Assembly (NCBI GenBank): GCA_002245135.1
Contig: NGBS01000018.1
Location: 1-64,000 of the forward strand
DNA length: 64,000 bases
Direction: 5' to 3'
Source of the DNA: Proteromonas lacertae
Lineage: Eukaryota > Sar > Bigyra > Opalinata > Proteromonadidae
Below are positions 60,380 to 64,000 of the stretch, piece by piece. The notes under the pieces were generated by a model. It made no database searches. It was not told where the DNA came from and worked only from the letters and a program-made list of their open reading frames with translations. The translations under genes and the position numbers were made by a program. Numbering within the stretch: the stretch's first letter is position 1; every line of letters begins with the position of its first letter.

Positions 60380-61538
60380 CAGGGTTGTATAAATAGGTAA
60401 CCTATAGGTTATAGGTAAAACCTATAATCTAGCTTTGACCGTTGGTCGGTCAAACCTCAAGCATTATTTTGTTAAAATCTATTTTAATTACATACTGAGT
60501 AACATTTGTTTAATACAAACTATCATACTATATAAAATATTATTCCTGCTTCTTGTTTTACTTTAATTACCATAGTTAGTATAAGATTGGTTGAAATTGT
60601 ATAAATATCTATACTAGAATATTAAAATTCATCTACAAACTACTCAATAGTGATATTTAACATATTTATAAACAACTTGTTATTTTGATGATTAATTTAT
60701 ATTGATTACTATCTCTAAAAAACAAATATTAATGTAATTATAATAATAAATCTCTATTTCTGGATATTAATGATTTGTCTTCAATAAGTCTCTTACTTTT
60801 TCAGTTTCTGAAAATAAATAAGCATTATAAAACTCTCTTAGAGGTATAATATATCCTAGTTTGAAGCAAAACCTTCTAAATTCTGGTGAGTCTAATATTG
60901 TGGTACTGACTGCATTGAAGGTTATTAATTTACATAGATCTTTGTTGACAGAATCTGAATTGACTTTGGCTTTTAGCATATGTAATAATCTGAATATTTT
61001 ATTTTAATCACGTTTTCCAAAACATTTTGAAGTAGTTAAAATGTTACTTCTCTAACATACAGCAATTGAATAAATGCACAACTCTATTGATGCGATAGGG
61101 GGTAATGTGATATCCCTATAGTTTCATATATTATAAAGTCTTATAAATATTGAGTAATTATACATCTAAATGATCTAAATCTTAAAAAATAAAGATTTAC
61201 TTAGTCAAATCATCAAGCTTGATGTTTTTTTCTTTTATTTTTTTATTCTATAATTAATTTAATATTATGTTAATAATATGTTATTGTGAGTCATCATTGA
61301 GAAATAGATCAAAATAATAGTAATATAAAAAGTGCATCGACCGACTGTCAAATTTGATATTTGAAAGATGATGTATAAAACATTAATTTTGTATATATGG
61401 TTAGATTATATGCTTCTTAACTCATGTTCAATAGGAGGTCAACTAATAGTTAGTACAAGGAAGGTAAAGGTCAAGCTAAAGATATAGGTTTTGACCTATA
61501 GGTAAACCTATATTTTTTGACCGAAAAATACAACACTG
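60380..61538. mobile_element. hAT-type DNA transposon remnant with 8-bp target duplication
   Basis: Left end CAGGGTTGTAT and right end (complement) CAGTGTTGTAT form terminal inverted repeats with one mismatch in 11. Both ends continue into subterminal blocks rich in ACCTATAGGT and related by inversion, ending TAGCTT(T)GACC. The element is flanked by identical TAATTTAT copies at 60372-60379 and 61539-61546. An 8-bp duplication with CA(G)NG-type ends is the hAT signature. At 1159 bp it is too short for a full transposase. The perfect duplication suggests insertion was not ancient. Confidence 0.88.
60767..60979 (-). pseudogene. Degenerate hAT transposase fragment
   Basis: A 70-aa open stretch inside the element contains LITFNAVSTTILDSPEFRRFCFKLGYIIPLREF. 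It resembles the hAT transposase segment before the catalytic core, where a (L/F)P-x-S..v-x-x-x-x-F-x-x-x-x-x-x-L-x-P-x-Y-x-x-P pattern is usual. No DDE core or dimerisation domain is present. The identification rests partly on the surrounding element. Confidence 0.5.
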
Positions 61539-61618
61539 TAATTTATAGAAGTAGAAATAAACAATAAACAATTGTATATAATATTATTTATAAGCACATT
61601 TTGAAATTTTGTATTTCT

Positions 61619-63506
61619 TTACTTAAAACATAAGATACTACTACAAACTGATTCTAAAGAATAATATAATAGAATTAATACCAACACCATTTTCATATCT
61701 TCATTTATTTCACTTTTACCATAAAGATTCTGTAATTCTTCAATACGATATTTTTCACAGTGAGCTAATAATAATTTAATTTCAATATCATTTTTTGAAT
61801 CTTTATCAGCATAATTTGATGCTTCTTTCAATGCTTTCAACGCTTCATCATATATTTTCTAGCTCAAAATTATAAAAGTAAATACAAGTTCTATATAATT
61901 CATTCCCAATATTTTATATAATTCGCATTTATCATATTCATCACAATTATCAGTGTGTTTTTTTGCTTCATTAAGCGCCTCAGTTGCTTGTATGTATTGA
62001 TCTAAATAGTAATAACATAATCCAATTCCTCTAAATATTGAGTAAACTCCTGAATCACTAATACCATTATTAATAGAATCTTTTGCTAAGAGTAATGGTG
62101 GTAATGCTTCTTTATACTGATTCTATTGACAAATAGCTTAATATGATACTTGATAAAGATAAGCCATGCCAATTAATCTATTAGCTTCACATATTTCTTC
62201 ATCAGTCTCAGCTAATTTCTTTGCTATATTCAATTCTTTAATTCCTTCTTCAAGTTTTAGCTATATCTTCTATAAAATAAAATATACTAAACCTAGCAGT
62301 GAATGGCCTTTCATCAAATGAACTTTACTCTTTTGATTATCACTTGAACTATCTGCCACTTTCAATGCTTTTTCACTTGCATCTAATGCGGAACTATAGT
62401 TATGCTATTGTAATAATGTGATTTAAAAACAATATATACTTGTATTAGATATGAAAAAGATATAAAAGTATGACTTAAACATACATCTTCATCATCATTT
62501 GTGTATTGTAGCGATTTCTCCAAATATTCTCTTCCCATTTCAAATTGTTTCTATTAATAATAGTGTTAGAGAAATATAAATACAAGAAACATATATAATT
62601 GTCCCATATATCGATTTACTAAATACAATTCAGAATCATCAACACCATCTATATGAGTTAGTGCTTTTCCGTAAGATTTGATGGAATCTTCATAATTTGA
62701 CTATTATTGTTACACAAATCAAATCATATTTGAATATTATATTATACTACATCATAATATATCCTTCCCATTGATTTATATATGTCAAACACTACAGCAT
62801 CATCAAAACCTTCAGTATATTTTAATGATTCTGTATATGCTTCTAATGCTTCATTATTTTTATCCTATATTATTTAATATATCTATAATAATACTTCATT
62901 ATAACATATATTTCCTAACAGCATATATACTTTCAGCTTGAATACATTTTTATAATTTGTGATAAATTTGACTAATTCTCTTAATAAAACTAAAGCTTCT
63001 TCATTACAATCCTATAAATATAAGTTGACATTCATACTAATTGATGTTTACATAAGGCTTTCATATATTTTATTTGAATTTTATCATCATCATTATCAGA
63101 ATATTTCAATGCTTCATCTAAATGAGCTAGAGCTTCTTCTCTTTTATTCTAATAAACTTTAAATCAACTAATATACCATAGCAATTTTACAGTTACTTAA
63201 ACAATAGAAGTAATTACTTTTTTCCGATTCACTTTTCATAATTTTCTTCATTTCCCCTAAATATTTCAAAGCTTCTTCAAAATTCTCCAATTTTAAATAG
63301 CACAACTGTATTAAGTTAAAAACTCCATATTTTTCTGATTTGCATGTGCAATTAGGCAAAGATCTTTCGCATAGCGATATTGCTTCTTCATATTCACCGC
63401 TGGAGTATGATTTATCTGCTTCAGTCGTCAATATTTCATATGTCTAAACACAATAATTTTTGAAAATATATGTAATTACCTCATTTGCACTTTGAGTACA
63501 TCCCAT
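61619..63506 (-). CDS. TPR-repeat protein with N-terminal acylation signal
   Basis: Starts MGCTQSANE: Gly2 plus Cys3 and Ser6 fit dual N-myristoylation and palmitoylation, so membrane attachment is likely. About ten short exons follow, many with one or two TPR-like helices (SYSSGEYEEAISLCERSL, KLENFEEALKYLGEM, KREEALAHLDEALKYSDND), separated by 25-40-nt introns, the first at about 63443-63479. The last exon holds KALKEASNYADKDSKNDIEIKLLLAHC and ends in a hydrophobic stretch. No catalytic domain seen; a scaffold role is inferred. The exon-per-repeat layout suggests growth by exon duplication. The exact middle exon boundaries were not all resolved. Confidence 0.7.
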
Positions 63507-63598
63507 TCTTAGTGTAAAATCAGAAAAACGGTATTTGGTGTGTGAAAATATTTTTCATTAACCAATTCCAAAAATATAAAAAATGTAAAAAATAATAT

Positions 63599-64000
63599 TT
63601 ATTGAGTATTACTACTACCACCACTTCCAGCACCAGCACCTGCTCCACCATTATTCTGTCCATTCAACATACCTCCCATCATATTTAAGAATTCTGGATT
63701 TTGCATTGCACTAGTAGCCATATTCATTAAATCTGGGTTTTGCATAAGATTCTGAGCAACTGATCTTATAGCAGGGTTGTTCAATAAATCACCTAAACCT
63801 CCTAATCCACCTAATCCACCTAAATTATCTAAATTTGGAATATTAGGGATTCCACCACCTGTAGCTCCACCATTTTCACTTTTTCTTTTGTCTTTTACTT
63901 CATTCAATAAATTCTTCACCTCATTATTCTCAGAATCTAATCTTTTAGCTCTTTCAAGGCACTCTTCAGCATCTGCATATTTCTTTTCATACATGTAAGC
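63599..64000 (-). CDS. SGT-like TPR co-chaperone, C-terminal part; 5' end outside window
   Basis: The frame is open to the window edge. It begins in the last TPR helix pair (AYMYEKKYADAEECLERAKRLDSENNEVK). A Gly/Asn/Pro-rich region with LGGLGGLGGLGDLLNNPAI follows, then the two NP-x-(L/M/F) helices of SGT proteins (NLMQNPDLMNMATSAMQNPEFLNMMGGML), and a Gly/Ala-rich tail ends the protein. SGT links Hsp70/Hsp90 to the sorting of tail-anchored and mislocalised membrane proteins. The closest alternative is Hip/ST13, which has a similar end. Confidence 0.75.
   Translation of the reverse strand, partial: AYMYEKKYADAEECLERAKRLDSENNEVKNLLNEVKDKRKSENGGATGGGIPNIPNLDNLGGLGGLGGLGDLLNNPAIRSVAQNLMQNPDLMNMATSAMQNPEFLNMMGGMLNGQNNGGAGAGAGSGGSSNTQ

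Overview
The window is nuclear DNA from a eukaryote: about 25% G+C by eye, genes on both strands, almost all of them spliced. Introns are extremely short. Most that I resolved are 24-48 nt, with a GTA(T/A)- start and usually a -TAG end. TAA, TAG and TGA all end recognisable proteins, so the nuclear code looks standard. Dynein heavy chain, an LC8-type light chain, a CFAP97/Hemingway-like protein and an FBF1-like transition-fibre candidate point to a ciliated or flagellated protist. The RidA homolog begins with a basic, possibly mitochondrial, leader. I cannot place the organism further. Intergenic gaps are tiny: 27 bp between the divergent starts at 59305/59333, 41 bp at 42129/42171, and 38 bp between the convergent ends at 17235/17274.

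Layout. 1-3572: dynein heavy chain 3' part (+). 4237-6897: 5'-truncated type I surface protein (+). 7004-8493: ariadne-type RBR ubiquitin ligase (-). 8667-10227: second putative-Ig surface protein (-). 10317-10729: histone H2B (-). 11256-12611: eight-TM protein that looks like two fused tetraspanins (+). 12772-16080: GH38 alpha-mannosidase (+). 16195-17235: TMEM115-like (+). 17274-20261: protein kinase fused to LRRs and a C-terminal membrane anchor (-). 20418-20762: truncated kinase (-). 20871-23918: C2/zinc-ribbon protein (+). 24042-24826: BSD-domain protein (+). 24979-25537: RLP24 (-). 25663-29730: FBF1-like coiled-coil protein (+). 29810-31341: VPS4 (-). 31564-32512: CFAP97-like (+).

32985-39582 is the accessory core: a direct duplication of a gene with two P-loop (Crinkler/RHS-like) NTPase modules. 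It carries the 3' end of the neighbouring ridA gene with it. Copy A has an extra N-terminal SPRY-like domain. Copy B lacks it and carries a one-base frameshift. Intact ridA follows at 39399-40062 (-).

40190-42129: OTU-like/RING/PHD protein (-). 42171-42916: SGF29-like double Tudor protein (+). 43029-43379: LC8-like (-). 43633-46386: two-pore channel (-). 46531-56945: large N-myristoylation-signal BEACH protein (+). 57140-57733: Cys-rich protein (-). 58225-59305: FRA10AC1-like (-). 59333-60365: multispanning membrane protein (+). 60380-61538: hAT-type transposon remnant with a perfect 8-bp target duplication. 61619-63506: acylated TPR protein (-). 63599-64000: 3' end of an SGT-like co-chaperone gene (-).

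At least a dozen otherwise conserved genes, including H2B and RLP24, are broken by single-base slips, many in A/T runs. This looks more like uncorrected sequence indels than biology. Coordinates of spliced genes below are whole spans; introns are given in the text where resolved.
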